A stretch of DNA of 46,756 nt from Clostridiales bacterium. Its GTDB lineage: Bacteria; Bacillota; Clostridia; Oscillospirales; Butyricicoccaceae. How positions within the stretch are numbered: the first letter of the stretch is position 1; every line of letters begins with the position of its first letter. This document shows, in pieces, positions 30,440 through 39,700 of this stretch. The position numbers were made by a program, and so were the translations under genes. Under the pieces are notes generated by a model. The model saw only the letters and a program-made list of their open reading frames with translations, had not been told where the DNA came from and ran no database searches. The stretch is from NCBI GenBank assembly GCA_019418305.1, contig DYCA01000003.1, positions 48,396 through 95,151 on the forward strand, given 5' to 3'.

Positions 30440-31025
30440 TATCCTGTTCATTATCGGACGCAGCCACACCGGCTGCGTCCTTTTTTGTCCAGTCGAGCGT
30501 CGCCTCGTCCCCTTTCACCTGGCACAGCACAAACGCAGGCGCAAGTCCAAACGGACGGTTCGGCGCAAACAGGCAATGCAAGCGAATTCCCTCCTGTATG
30601 CGTTCCGCATGCACCGCGCCGCTGTCCAGCAGCGCGTCCAGCACCGCATCGCCTGTCCGCAGCGGCGGCTTTCCATGGTCCGGGGTCTGCAATATTTCGT
30701 CTTGCGGAGACTGCTCCGTCTGCGGCACTGCATCGGCTTTTTGCCGGGGACGCTCGGCCAGATAGAACGCCATGGGCGGCCTTTCTATACAGCCTTCTGC
30801 CTTAAGTGTCTCTTTGGACAGATGCCGCCGCAGCCGTAGTCTGCCGTCTTCCGGCGCGGGCAGCCCGACCAGCAGCGGCTCGTCTTCGGTTTCCCCGTAG
30901 CAGCGCAGCAGCGGTGGCGCACCAGATGGAATTTCACAATCCACCTCAATCTGCGCACCGTATGCATCCGGCTCCCACAAAAGCCAGCCCACCGGTTTTC
31001 CTTCATATTCCACCGCCGTCCGCAT
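30432..31025 (-). CDS. uncharacterised 197-aa protein
   Basis: I do not recognise a family. The ORF has a strong ribosome site (GAGGAGGTG, 6 bp before the ATG at 31023-31025). The N-terminal half (about 1-95) looks like a beta-rich domain (GKPVGWLLWEPDAYGAQIEVD, RLRLRRHLS). An acidic/Pro linker (about 95-125) follows, then a second small domain (LHCLFAPNRPFGLAPAFVLCQ). It is soluble, with no signal peptide. Its 3' end contains the terminator of the convergent DUF1015 gene and overlaps that gene's stop by 8 bp. A terminator also lies just upstream of its ribosome site, so it must be expressed by readthrough from mazF or from a promoter I could not find. Confidence 0.75.
   Translation of the reverse strand: MRTAVEYEGKPVGWLLWEPDAYGAQIEVDCEIPSGAPPLLRCYGETEDEPLLVGLPAPEDGRLRLRRHLSKETLKAEGCIERPPMAFYLAERPRQKADAVPQTEQSPQDEILQTPDHGKPPLRTGDAVLDALLDSGAVHAERIQEGIRLHCLFAPNRPFGLAPAFVLCQVKGDEATLDWTKKDAAGVAASDNEQDII
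30456..30486 (+). terminator. intrinsic terminator of the DUF1015 gene, inside the opposite-strand coding sequence
   Basis: A perfect 10-bp stem GGACGCAGCC/GGCTGCGTCC with loop ACACC is followed by TTTTTTG. It lies wholly within the last codons of the convergent 197-aa gene. Confidence 0.93.
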
Positions 31026-31039
31026 TGCCGCACCTCCTC

Positions 31040-31077
31040 AAAAAAAACGCGTACCCTGCTTACAGGATACGCGTTTT
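31040..31077 (-). terminator. intrinsic terminator after mazF
   Basis: On the minus strand, AAAACGCGTATCCTG-TAAG-CAGGGTACGCGTTTT is followed by a run of Ts. The T-run ends next to the GAGGAGG ribosome site of the 197-aa gene, so the same hairpin could tune readthrough into that gene. Confidence 0.9.
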
Positions 31078-31094
31078 GCTTTGCTGATATGCCC

Positions 31095-31457
31095 TCAACC
31101 CTGTACAGAGCCAAGACCAAAGCTGACCGCCAGCGCTTCGTCCACATGACGCATCGCTTTCTCATCCAACGATCCCATTTTCTCGCGCAGCCGCCGCTTA
31201 TCCAGCGTGCGGATTTGCTCCGTCAGGATAATGGAATCTTTGGTCAGGCCGTAATTGGGAGCGCCGAGCGTTATATGCGTCGGCATTTTGGCCTTATTGA
31301 TCTGCGATGTAATGGCGGCGGCGATCACGGTCGGGCTGTAACGATTGCCCACATTGTTCTGTACGATCAGCACCGGGCGGATACCGCCCTGCTCACTGCC
31401 GACCACCGGGCTGAGATCGGCATAGTAAATATCTCCCCGTTTGATGCTGGTATCCAC
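31095..31457 (-). CDS. MazF/PemK-family endoribonuclease toxin (NdoA-like)
   Basis: This is a small mRNA interferase of the CcdB/MazF fold. The 120-aa protein shows the family signature [20 protein letters not shown] (active-site loop), RPVLIVQN and the VIAAAITSQ strand. The final [14 protein letters not shown] helix is typical of the B. subtilis NdoA (EndoA) type. It starts with GTG at 31455-31457 behind GGAG. It follows alr on the same strand, the usual Bacillota order alr-mazE-mazF, but no mazE-like antitoxin ORF is seen in the 152-bp gap. The antitoxin is either elsewhere or lost. No frameshift or missing catalytic Arg/Thr is obvious. Confidence 0.9.
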   Translation of the reverse strand: MDTSIKRGDIYYADLSPVVGSEQGGIRPVLIVQNNVGNRYSPTVIAAAITSQINKAKMPTHITLGAPNYGLTKDSIILTEQIRTLDKRRLREKMGSLDEKAMRHVDEALAVSFGLGSVQG

Positions 31458-31478
31458 GTTGGTTCACACTCCGATGAA

Positions 31479-31507
31479 ATAGATTTGCGGTTTGTCCGCA
31501 AACCTAT
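31479..31507 (-). repeat. inverted repeat upstream of mazF
   Basis: ATAG-TTTGCGG and CCGCAAA-CTAT arms (with one inserted base on each side) flank an ACAAA loop, 22 bp before the mazF start. It may be an operator or an mRNA hairpin; there is no T-run, so it is not a terminator. Confidence 0.45.
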
Positions 31508-31609
31508 TTTCCCCGCGCTGCGAAAAAATATAACAGATGTCTGCCAATTCACCCAGACACGGGCAGGAATTTCTTCCCGCTTCATCCTATGCAGTGTGCT
31601 GCCCAATCG

Positions 31610-32731
31610 TCAACCAATATAAAACCGCGGCACACGGCTGCTTGCCGCACAGATAACCTCATAGGAAATGGTACCTGCAGCCTCAGCGGTGTCCTCTGCC
31701 GTCCAGACCTCCGGCCCGAACACGGTTACCTCGTCACCGCGGCGCACTTCCACACCGTCCGGCACACGCACCATGCACATATCCATACAAATACGGCCGA
31801 GTACGGGCGCCTTTTGTCCGCCCAGCACCACATGCGCTTTGCCTGATCCTGCGCGCAGGAAACCGTCGGCATAACCGATGGAAACCACCGCTACCCGAGT
31901 CGGCTCGTCCGTTTCATAGGTGCGGCCATAACTGACCGTCGTATGTGCCGGAATATCGCGCACCTGCACCACGCGCGCCTTGACCGTCATCGCCGGCCGC
32001 AAATCCAACACCGGCGGCACAGAAGCATCCGGACGACAGCCATACAGGATGATGCCCGCGCGCGTCATTGTACAGTGCATCCGCTCATAGCTCTGAATTG
32101 CGCCGCTGTTGGCACAATGCCGCAGCGGAAGATCCAACCCCTGCGCATTCAAATCATTGCACACATCCGCAAAGCGCTGGTACTGCAATTCGGTATATGC
32201 TTCGCCCTCCGGCACATCCGAAACTGCGAAATGCGTAAAAATACCCTCGGACACCAGACCTGGCAGCGCGGCACAGGACGCAATCCGCTGAACGGTCCGC
32301 TCCCGCTCCCACGCCGGAAAGCCCAGACGGGTCATGCCAGTGTCCAGCTTATAGTGGACGGTCAGTTTCTCTCCCGTACGCTCCGCGGCATCGCTCAGCA
32401 GCTGTGCGGTTTCCTCGTCATACACAGGTGCAGTGATGTGCTGGCGTGCAATGGTGTCCATATCCGCTTCATCCACATAGCCCAAAATCAGAATGGGCTT
32501 TGTAATTCCGTTTTCACGCAGCTCAACCGCTTCCGGCACGGTCGCGGCAGCGAAATACGGCGCGCCCATCGCTTGCAAGCGCTGTGCAACCGGCACGGCG
32601 CCATGGCCATATGCATCTGCCTTGACCACGCACAGCACAGGCGCTTTCGCCTGCTGACAAATCACACGGTAATTGTGTTCAATCGCACCCAAATCCACTT
32701 CAGCCCAGGTGCGGTGTTTACTCGGCTTCAT
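31610..32731 (-). CDS. alr: alanine racemase
   Basis: It is the PLP enzyme converting L- to D-alanine for peptidoglycan. The 373-aa protein (from ATG 32731) has the PLP-lysine motif VVKADAYGHGA near the N-terminus and THFAVSD in the barrel. The C-terminal domain carries the catalytic tyrosine region TTVSYGRTYE and GRICMDMCMVRVP. An upstream ATG at 32743 would add MNNN. I prefer 32731 because GGGGATGA lies 8 bp ahead, but both are possible. It sits between a lipoprotein gene and mazF in a minus-strand unit that begins with nnrD. Confidence 0.95.
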   Translation of the reverse strand: MKPSKHRTWAEVDLGAIEHNYRVICQQAKAPVLCVVKADAYGHGAVPVAQRLQAMGAPYFAAATVPEAVELRENGITKPILILGYVDEADMDTIARQHITAPVYDEETAQLLSDAAERTGEKLTVHYKLDTGMTRLGFPAWERERTVQRIASCAALPGLVSEGIFTHFAVSDVPEGEAYTELQYQRFADVCNDLNAQGLDLPLRHCANSGAIQSYERMHCTMTRAGIILYGCRPDASVPPVLDLRPAMTVKARVVQVRDIPAHTTVSYGRTYETDEPTRVAVVSIGYADGFLRAGSGKAHVVLGGQKAPVLGRICMDMCMVRVPDGVEVRRGDEVTVFGPEVWTAEDTAEAAGTISYEVICAASSRVPRFYIG

Positions 32732-32751
32732 ATTGTTATTCATCCCCAGAT

Positions 32752-33330
32752 TTATGTTTCCCGGTAAGACATCACCTGAATTTGCAGCACCCGTTCGCCG
32801 TCCGCATACAATTCGGCACAGACCGGTTGATACCCCTGTTTAGTGAGCCATACCTGCTTTTCGACCTTCCCATCATCGCCGTCCTGCTTGTAGCGCAGTA
32901 CCAGCAGCTCCACACCGCTCGTTTTTTCCGTCCAAACCTGTGCCGGTTCTGCGCGGCGCAGATCGTCCAACAGACAGAACAGTGCATCCGCAGGTGTTAG
33001 TCCCGTGCGCTGCGGCATAGCGTCATCCAATGCGAGGCCGTCGTACTGCAAAACAAAAGAAGCACTGTCCGTACCCGCGATGGTACCGCCGATGCCGGCA
33101 AGACTTTCGGGCGCAGTGATGGTGAAAGTGTCGTTATCTTCCTTATTATAAACGTAATCTACTTCATATTCCAGTACCGATTGCTCCAGATCGGATAAAA
33201 TTTTCAAATGCGCTTCAAATCCAGCCAATTCCTCAAAATGTGTGCGTACGGTTGATCCGTCCGCTGCCGTATCGCCGCCGCAGCCGGACAACACCGCCAG
33301 CAGCATGGCTATGCAAAGAAACCGTTTCAG
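32752..33330 (-). CDS. lipoprotein with apparent CTG start
   Basis: This is an exported lipoprotein of unknown function, about 192 aa. Read from a CTG at 33328-33330 the N-terminus is a classic lipoprotein signal: LKRFLCIAMLLAVLSGCGG, with charged KR, a hydrophobic core and lipobox LSGC. The first ATG (33306) would leave only eight residues before the Cys and no positive charge, too short to be a signal. GGGAGTGG lies six bases before the CTG and overlaps the end of nnrD, so start by coupling is plausible. The mature part is LolA/DUF4367-like in feel (YEVDYVYNKEDNDTFTITAP, FVLQYDGLALDD, VELLVLRY), resembling germination/outer-membrane lipoprotein-sorting folds, but I cannot assign a family firmly. 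Confidence 0.75.
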   Translation of the reverse strand: MKRFLCIAMLLAVLSGCGGDTAADGSTVRTHFEELAGFEAHLKILSDLEQSVLEYEVDYVYNKEDNDTFTITAPESLAGIGGTIAGTDSASFVLQYDGLALDDAMPQRTGLTPADALFCLLDDLRRAEPAQVWTEKTSGVELLVLRYKQDGDDGKVEKQVWLTKQGYQPVCAELYADGERVLQIQVMSYRET

Positions 33331-33331
33331 G

Positions 33332-34210
33332 TTACCACTCCCTTGTATTGTACCGTTTGAGCAGTTCGGGCAGGTATTGCAGCATATCTCCCGGTGTCAT
33401 GCCGTATTCGCTCAGCCAGTTTGCCGCCAAATCCCCCGCGCGGCCATGCAGCCACGCAGCGGCACAGGCCGCCTGCACCGGCGAAATCCCTTCCCCGCAT
33501 AGTGACACCAGCATGCCCGCCAGCACATCGCCACTTCCGCCCTTCGCCATGCCGGGATTGCCGGAATGGTTGCGGTACATCCTACCGTCCGGTGCAAAAA
33601 TGCGTGTGCGATGACCCTTATAGAGCAAAATACAGCGATTTTCCTGCGCAAACCCGGACAAACTCTCCGTATCCGGCTGTTTGATGCCGCTCAGTCGTTC
33701 GAACTCGGCTGCATGCGGCGTGAGCACAACCGGCTGCGCCGTCTGCTGTAATACATCTTTATGCGCGGAAAGCGCATTTATGCCGTCCGCATCCAAAACG
33801 ACCGGACATTTTGCACCTTGCAGCAGCGCACATACAATCTCCGTCACCGCATCCGATCGTCCCAGACCACATCCAATGAGTACTGCATCCGCCCGCGCAG
33901 CCAAAGCAGTCAACACAGGCAATGCTTCGCGCGACAGCATGCCGTCCGTCCCGCATGGCATCGGCCGCACAACCGGTTCGTTCAATTTGACCGCAAGCAC
34001 CGGCCATGCCTTTTCGGGCGTTGCCAGCGTCACCACGCCACTGCCCATGCGCACCGCACCCTGTGCAGCAAAATACGCCGCACCCGTATAGCCCGCAGAA
34101 CCACATACGCACAACACACGCCCAAAGGCATTTTTATCCGCATCCGGTTTCCTTCGCGGCAAAATCCCATCCACATATGCCTGATCAATCTCAATAAATG
34201 CTTCTGCCAT
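33332..34210 (-). CDS. nnrD: ADP/ATP-dependent NAD(P)H-hydrate dehydratase
   Basis: It repairs damaged (hydrated) NADH and NADPH. The 292-aa protein is the stand-alone carbohydrate-kinase-like C-terminal domain of the YjeF/Nnr family. It shows GRVLCVCGSAGYTGAAYFAA, VVLDADGINAL, VVLTPHAAEFERL and the nucleotide loop NPGMAKGGSGDVLAGM. The epimerase half (NnrE) is absent here. The start is ATG 34210 (MAEAFIEI) behind AGGAGC; the frame stays open 14 codons further up but without a ribosome site. It heads a minus-strand unit with the lipoprotein (next gene 1 bp away), alr and mazF, and has its own promoter. Confidence 0.93.
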   Translation of the reverse strand: MAEAFIEIDQAYVDGILPRRKPDADKNAFGRVLCVCGSAGYTGAAYFAAQGAVRMGSGVVTLATPEKAWPVLAVKLNEPVVRPMPCGTDGMLSREALPVLTALAARADAVLIGCGLGRSDAVTEIVCALLQGAKCPVVLDADGINALSAHKDVLQQTAQPVVLTPHAAEFERLSGIKQPDTESLSGFAQENRCILLYKGHRTRIFAPDGRMYRNHSGNPGMAKGGSGDVLAGMLVSLCGEGISPVQAACAAAWLHGRAGDLAANWLSEYGMTPGDMLQYLPELLKRYNTREW

Positions 34211-34247
34211 ATTGCATCCGCTCCTGTTATTGCATTTTTCTGCATCC

Positions 34248-34277
34248 AGCATAGCACCATGCCTTATTCTGCGTCAA
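34248..34277 (-). promoter_or_regulatory. promoter of the nnrD-alr unit
   Basis: On the minus strand, TTGACG (34272-34277) and TATGCT (34248-34253) are separated by 18 bp, 37 bp ahead of the nnrD ATG. Confidence 0.7.
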
Positions 34278-34355
34278 GCACAGCGCAGTATTTTGCCGCC
34301 CCCTGTGTCCCGTTCCGGTATCCGACGGAATACAATGAACCGAGGAGGTGATTTT

Positions 34356-34928
34356 TTGCCCATCCGTATTTTTATTGACCCGGGACACAACCCGACCGGT
34401 CCGAACACTGGCGCGGAAGGCAACGGCCTGCGCGAGCAGGACGTGAACTATGCTGTCAGCATGTACCTTGCCGACCTGCTGCGCGCCGACCCGCGCTTTG
34501 CCGTTCGGCTGAGCCGCAACAGCCCGACCGAAATCCTCGGTACGAGCAACGCGACCAGCCTTGCCATGCGTGTCAACATGGCCAACAGCTGGCCTGCGGA
34601 TTACTTCATCAGCATCCACTGCAATTCCAACGTCAACCCTGCCATCAACGGCACCGAGGTTTACGTTTATCAGCAGAACACCCAGCCCTACTGGCTGGCG
34701 CAGCATGTGCTGCAAGGTATTGTCAATCGTGTCGGCACCAAGGACAACGGCGTGCGGCTCAATCCCAGCCTGTATGTGCTGCGCCGCACCCGAATGCCCG
34801 CTATTCTGGTCGAACTGGCCTATCTGAGTAACGAAGCGGATGCCCAAAAGCTCGAGAATGACCCCTACGGCTTCGCACAAGGTATCTATAACGGTATGCT
34901 CAGCTACTTCGGCTTCAGCCCGCTGTAA
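34356..34928 (+). CDS. N-acetylmuramoyl-L-alanine amidase (Amidase_3), no signal peptide
   Basis: It cleaves the bond between muramic acid and the stem peptide. The 190-aa protein is just an Amidase_3 catalytic domain: IFIDPGHNPT (first zinc His), NGLREQDVN (zinc Glu), FISIHCNSN (second zinc His) and ILVELAYLSN (catalytic Glu). I start at TTG 34356 because a textbook GAGGAGGTGA lies five bases ahead; an ATG at 34335 would contain that site. There is no signal peptide and no cell-wall-binding repeat. This is like CwlC-type amidases made in the sporulating mother cell that lyse it from within; that role is inferred. It is convergent with the SDR gene. Confidence 0.9.
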   Translation: MPIRIFIDPGHNPTGPNTGAEGNGLREQDVNYAVSMYLADLLRADPRFAVRLSRNSPTEILGTSNATSLAMRVNMANSWPADYFISIHCNSNVNPAINGTEVYVYQQNTQPYWLAQHVLQGIVNRVGTKDNGVRLNPSLYVLRRTRMPAILVELAYLSNEADAQKLENDPYGFAQGIYNGMLSYFGFSPL

Positions 34929-34930
34929 TC

Positions 34931-34966
34931 AAAAAAGGTCTTGCCCCAAAGCAAGACCTTTTTTCT
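34931..34966. terminator. bidirectional terminator between amidase and SDR genes
   Basis: A symmetrical AAAAAAGGTCTTGC/GCAAGACCTTTTTT stem with loop CCCAAA serves both convergent genes. Confidence 0.93.
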
Positions 34967-34987
34967 GTGTACCAACTTATCCGACAA

Positions 34988-35701
34988 TCAGAATCCGCCG
35001 GTCACACCAAGCACCTGCCCGGTGATAAACGAAGCACGCTCCGAGCAAAAATACAGCACGCTCTGCGCCACCTCATCCGCAGTGCCGATTCGACCAAGCG
35101 GCGTTTCCGCCGCCAGCCCGCGCAGGGTTTCACCGCTGTGCATCGCATTCATATCCGTGTCGATTACGCCGGGGGCCACGCAGTTGACCCGGATGCCGCT
35201 CGGCCCGAGTTCCTGCGCTAACGACTTAGTCAGCCCAATCAGCGCCGCCTTGCTCGCCGCATAATGGCTTTCGCAGGATGCGCCCATCTGTCCCCAAATA
35301 GACGAAATGGTCACGATGCTGCCATGCTTTCGGTGCAGCAGGTCGGGCAGCGCGGCGCGAATGGTGCGCACTGCTCCCAGCAGGTTGACATCCAGCATGT
35401 GCAGCCAATCCTCATCCGTGATGTCCTGAAACAATTTCTGCTCCGCAATGCCTGCATTGCACACCACGGCATCCGGCGCACCGAAATGACCGCGCACCTC
35501 TCCAAACGCACGGCTGACCGCCTTATCGTCATGCAGATCGGCACACAACGCCAACGCACCGGTTTGCTCCGCCAGCGCGCCGGCTACCTCCCGGCTGACT
35601 CGATAGGTAAACGCAACCTGCCAGCCGGCCGCGGCAAAGGCACGCACACACGCCGCGCCGATACCGCGCGATCCTCCTGTAATAAAAACTGTCTGCGCCA
35701 T
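34988..35701 (-). CDS. SDR-family reductase (FabG-like)
   Basis: This is a classical short-chain dehydrogenase/reductase of 237 aa, NAD(P)-dependent. It has the cofactor motif TGGSRGIG (residues 8-15), CNAGI (about 86), the catalytic Ser in TISSIWG (about 136) and YAASK (about 151). The C-terminal APGVIDTDM and FITGQVLGVTGG are also typical. It could be a 3-oxoacyl-ACP reductase paralogue. The B. subtilis YmfI type (5-aminopentanone reductase for elongation factor P) is an equally good candidate in a non-fatty-acid context like this. Its ATG overlaps the pfkA stop (TGATG), so it is translated from the dnaE-pfkA message. A terminator follows. Confidence 0.85.
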   Translation of the reverse strand: MAQTVFITGGSRGIGAACVRAFAAAGWQVAFTYRVSREVAGALAEQTGALALCADLHDDKAVSRAFGEVRGHFGAPDAVVCNAGIAEQKLFQDITDEDWLHMLDVNLLGAVRTIRAALPDLLHRKHGSIVTISSIWGQMGASCESHYAASKAALIGLTKSLAQELGPSGIRVNCVAPGVIDTDMNAMHSGETLRGLAAETPLGRIGTADEVAQSVLYFCSERASFITGQVLGVTGGF

Positions 35702-36675
35702 CAGATTGCAACCGTCTGCTGCGCTTCAAACAGGCACTGATTCAAATCCTTATCGCGGGACAGGCCCTCTTCAATATCCAAATCAGTAACCTGATTATTA
35801 TCAAACACCACCACACGATTGGTCTTGCCTTCCATCAGCGCACGCACAGCCGCATAGCCCATGCGGGTTGCCATAACGCGGTCCTGTGCGCTCGGGGAGC
35901 CGCCGCGCTGGATATGGCCCAGAATAGTCACGCGGGTGTCGATACCCGTCGCCTCATGAATGTGGTCAGCAACCTCCTGCGCAGAGCCATAGCCCTCCGC
36001 TACGATGATGATGTGGTGATTGCGGCCCTTGATGCGACCGACACGCATTTTTTCCACGATATCGATGTCAAAATCCAGTTTGCGCTCAGGCAGGCAGATC
36101 GCTGTTGCGCCAACCGCGCAGCCAACATGCAGTGCCAGATGACCTGCGCGGCGTCCCATTACCTCGACAACAGAGCAACGTTCATGCGACTGCATGGTAT
36201 CGCGCAGCTTGTCGATGCATTCAATTGCAGTATTGCATGCTGTATCAAAGCCAATGGTGTAATCCGTGCATACGATATCATTGTCAATCGTACCGGGCAC
36301 GCCGATGCACGGCACGCCCTTGCGGGAAAGTGCCTGCGCGCCACGGAAGGTACCGTCACCGCCGCAGCAAATCAGGCCGTCGATGCCGAGATATTTGCAG
36401 GTGTCCGCCGCCTTTTGCAGCCCCTCCTCGGTCATCATCTCCTTGCAGCGCGCGGTATACAGCATCGTGCCGCCGCGACGGATGATGCCGTCGACACTGC
36501 GCGCCCCCATCTCAATGATATCACCGTTGATAAGACCGCTGTAACCACGGCGAATGCCAAGCACGGAAATATCATTTGCGGATGCGGTTCGAACGACCGC
36601 GCGAATCAATGCATTCATACCGGGGGCGTCGCCGCCGCTGGTGAGTACGCCAATTCTACGAATCTGCTTGTCCAT
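35701..36675 (-). CDS. pfkA: ATP-dependent 6-phosphofructokinase
   Basis: It phosphorylates fructose-6-phosphate in glycolysis. The 324-aa bacterial PFK has the ATP loop TSGGDAPGMN (12-21) and GGDGTFRGA (105-113); the Gly after Asp marks the ATP rather than PPi type. The catalytic PGTIDNDI has Asp131. EVMGRRAGHLAL and GHIQRGGSPSAQDR provide substrate and effector arginines. The start ATG 36675 has GGGAGG. It lies 37 bp after dnaE, a common Bacillota arrangement, and overlaps the SDR start. Confidence 0.97.
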   Translation of the reverse strand: MDKQIRRIGVLTSGGDAPGMNALIRAVVRTASANDISVLGIRRGYSGLINGDIIEMGARSVDGIIRRGGTMLYTARCKEMMTEEGLQKAADTCKYLGIDGLICCGGDGTFRGAQALSRKGVPCIGVPGTIDNDIVCTDYTIGFDTACNTAIECIDKLRDTMQSHERCSVVEVMGRRAGHLALHVGCAVGATAICLPERKLDFDIDIVEKMRVGRIKGRNHHIIIVAEGYGSAQEVADHIHEATGIDTRVTILGHIQRGGSPSAQDRVMATRMGYAAVRALMEGKTNRVVVFDNNQVTDLDIEEGLSRDKDLNQCLFEAQQTVAI

Positions 36676-36712
36676 AATGAGCCTCCCTGTATCGGTGCTG
36701 ATAATTTTTATT

Positions 36713-39700
36713 TTAATTCATTATAACATTTTCTTCCCCTAAGAGAAAGCGTAATTTTTCCAAAAGTGGAACATCCGGTCTACACCAGTATCGTCGAGCC
36801 GCAAGTGTCTTCTTTTTGGTATCCGTCGGGTACAAATATACCGGTGTATCGCCCGACTGCGTAACCAGAACCGCTTTGATCTGCGGCCATTCATCGCTCT
36901 GCATGCTGGAAATACGCAAATAGAGCTTTTGCGGTGCCATACGCGCTGCTTGCGCATCGGTATAAACCGACTGCTGCGGATGCTCACGCGCCTGCATACT
37001 GCTGACTGCCGCTTGGGTCAACGGCTGCGCTTCGTTTAGAAGAATCTTGGGCGCCTCATCCTCACGTGCATCAATTTTACCGGTCAGCAGCACCGCGCTG
37101 TCTTCGGTCAGATACGCGCCGCATTGCTGCAGCGATCGCGGAAACACAACCAGTTCAATAGCCGCCGACTCGTCCTCCACCGTTACATATGCCATCATCG
37201 AGCCGTTTTTCGTGGATTTGAGCCGTACCGCCGTGATAACGCACGCCAAATGAACGGTCATACCATCTTTATACTGCGGCTGTGCACTCTCGCCGGACAA
37301 GTCATCAATAATCTGCCGGACCGAGGCCGCCTGCGCCTGTCTCGCCAAATCACGGTATTCGTCCATCGGATGTCCGGACAGGTACAGTCCGGTTGTTTCC
37401 TTTTCCATCGCAAGCAATTCCCGCTTGGAAACCTCCGGAATATCCGGCAAGGCTATCTGTGTATCCTGCACCGCATCGTTGCCCATACCGAACAGATCCA
37501 TCTGCCCTTCGATATTCTTTTTGCGGCTCTGCGCAATCGCATCTACCACCGCGCCCACAATCTGAATCAGCTGACTGCGGCGGTAGCCCATCGAGTCAAA
37601 TGCACCCGCTTTAATGAGACTTTCAAGCGCGCGGCGGTTCAGTTCGCGGTCGTACATGCGCTCACAGAACTCCTGAAACGAAGAAAACAGTCCGCCCGTC
37701 TCACGTTCTGCCACCAGCTGCTTCATGAACGAACGGCCCACGCCCTTGACAGCGGCAAGGCCAAAACGAATATCGCGCCCGGAAACCGAAAATCCATCAA
37801 ACGACTCGTTGACATCGGGCGGCAGCACGGAAATGCCCATTTCGCGCGCAGCCTGAATATATTCGGAAATCTTGTCCGAAGAATCAAGCACACTGGTTAG
37901 CAGCGCTGCCATATATTCACGCGGATAATGACATTTGAGATATGCCGTGCGGAAAGAAACCACCGCATAGCACACCGCATGCGCCTTGTTAAAAGCGTAG
38001 TTGGCAAAATCCATGATTTCATCAAACAGGCTTGCCGCAACAGCTTCCGGCACACCGCGCTTCACTGCACCGTCAATGCCGAGTTCCTCGTTACCGTGGA
38101 TGAAGTTGACGCGTTCCTTTTCCAGCTCCTTCATCTTTTTCTTGCTCATCGCACGGCGCACCATGTCCGCCTTGCCGAGCGAGTAGCCTGCCAGCGACTG
38201 AAACACCTGCATGACCTGTTCCTGATAAATCATGCAGCCATAAGTGACGCTCAAAATCGGCTCGAGCAGAGGATGCTTATATGTCACCTTTTCCGGATGG
38301 TGGCGGCACTCAATATAGCGCGGGATGGACTGCATCGGCCCCGGCCGGTATAGCGCCACAACCGCAGTGATGTCCTCGATGGACTGCGGCTGCAGGCCGG
38401 TAACGACATTGGTGATGCCCGCGCTTTCGAGCTGGAATACGCCCATCGTCGAGCCACGGCCCAGCATTTCATAGGTGGCCTTATCGCTCATGTCCACCTT
38501 TTCGATATTGAAATCCGGAACATGGCGACGAATCATCTTTTCTGCATCTGCAATCACCGTCAGGTTGCGCAGACCAAGAAAGTCCATTTTGAGCAGGCCC
38601 AGCTCTTCGAGCGTGGTCATGGTAAACTGCGTGACCATCTGCTCGTCGTTGCGCGCCAGCGGCACATAGGTGTCGACCGGGTCCTTGGTGATAACCACAC
38701 CCGCCGCATGCGTGGACGCATGGCGCGGCATACCTTCGAGCGCGCGCGCCGTGTCAATCAGTTCGCGTACCTGCGGTTTCTCGTCGTACATTTTTTTCAG
38801 TTCCGGATTGACCGAGAGCGCTTTATCAATCGTAATGTGCAGCTCATTGGGCACCTGTTTGGCGACCACATCAACCTCATTATACGGGATGTTGAGCGCA
38901 CGGCCCACGTCACGGATGGCACCGCGCGCCGCCATCGTACCGAAGGTGACGATCTGCGCGACGCGGTCCTTCCCGTACTTATTGGTGACGTATTCAATGA
39001 CCTCAGGACGGCGCACATAGCAGAAGTCCACGTCGATATCCGGCATGGACACGCGCTCCGGATTCAAAAATCTCTCGAAATAGAGCGAATAATGGATAGG
39101 ATCAAGGTCGGTAATGCCCAGACAGTAGGACACGATCGACCCTGCCGCCGAGCCGCGCCCCGGCCCGACCGGAATACCCTGCCGCTTAGCATATCCGATG
39201 AAGTCGGAAACAATCAGAAAGTAATCGACAAAGCCCATCTTGGCAATCATGTCGATCTCATACTGCAAGCGCGCCCGCACTGTACCGTCATCCTTCGGGT
39301 AGCGCACGGCAAAGCCCTCATCGCATAGCTTTTGCAGGTACTGCAGGGCGGTATACCCTTCCGGCACATCAAATTCCGGCAGGTGATATTTGCCGAACTC
39401 AAATTCGACCTGACACCGCTCGGCAATTTTGACCGTATTGGCAAGTGCTTCAGGATGATTCGGGAACAATGCGGCCATCTCGTCCGCATCTTTGATGTAG
39501 AATTCCTCAGTCTCAAACTTCATGCGCGTGGGGTCGTCCACGGTTTTACCCATCTGAATGGACATGAGGACATCCTGAATGCGCGCGTCTTTTTTGGTCA
39601 GATAATGTGCGTCATTGGTTGCAACCAAACCGATATTCAGCTCGTCGGCCAACTGGAACAGTCCCTCGTTGACCTTCTTCTGCACGTCGATGCCGTGGTC

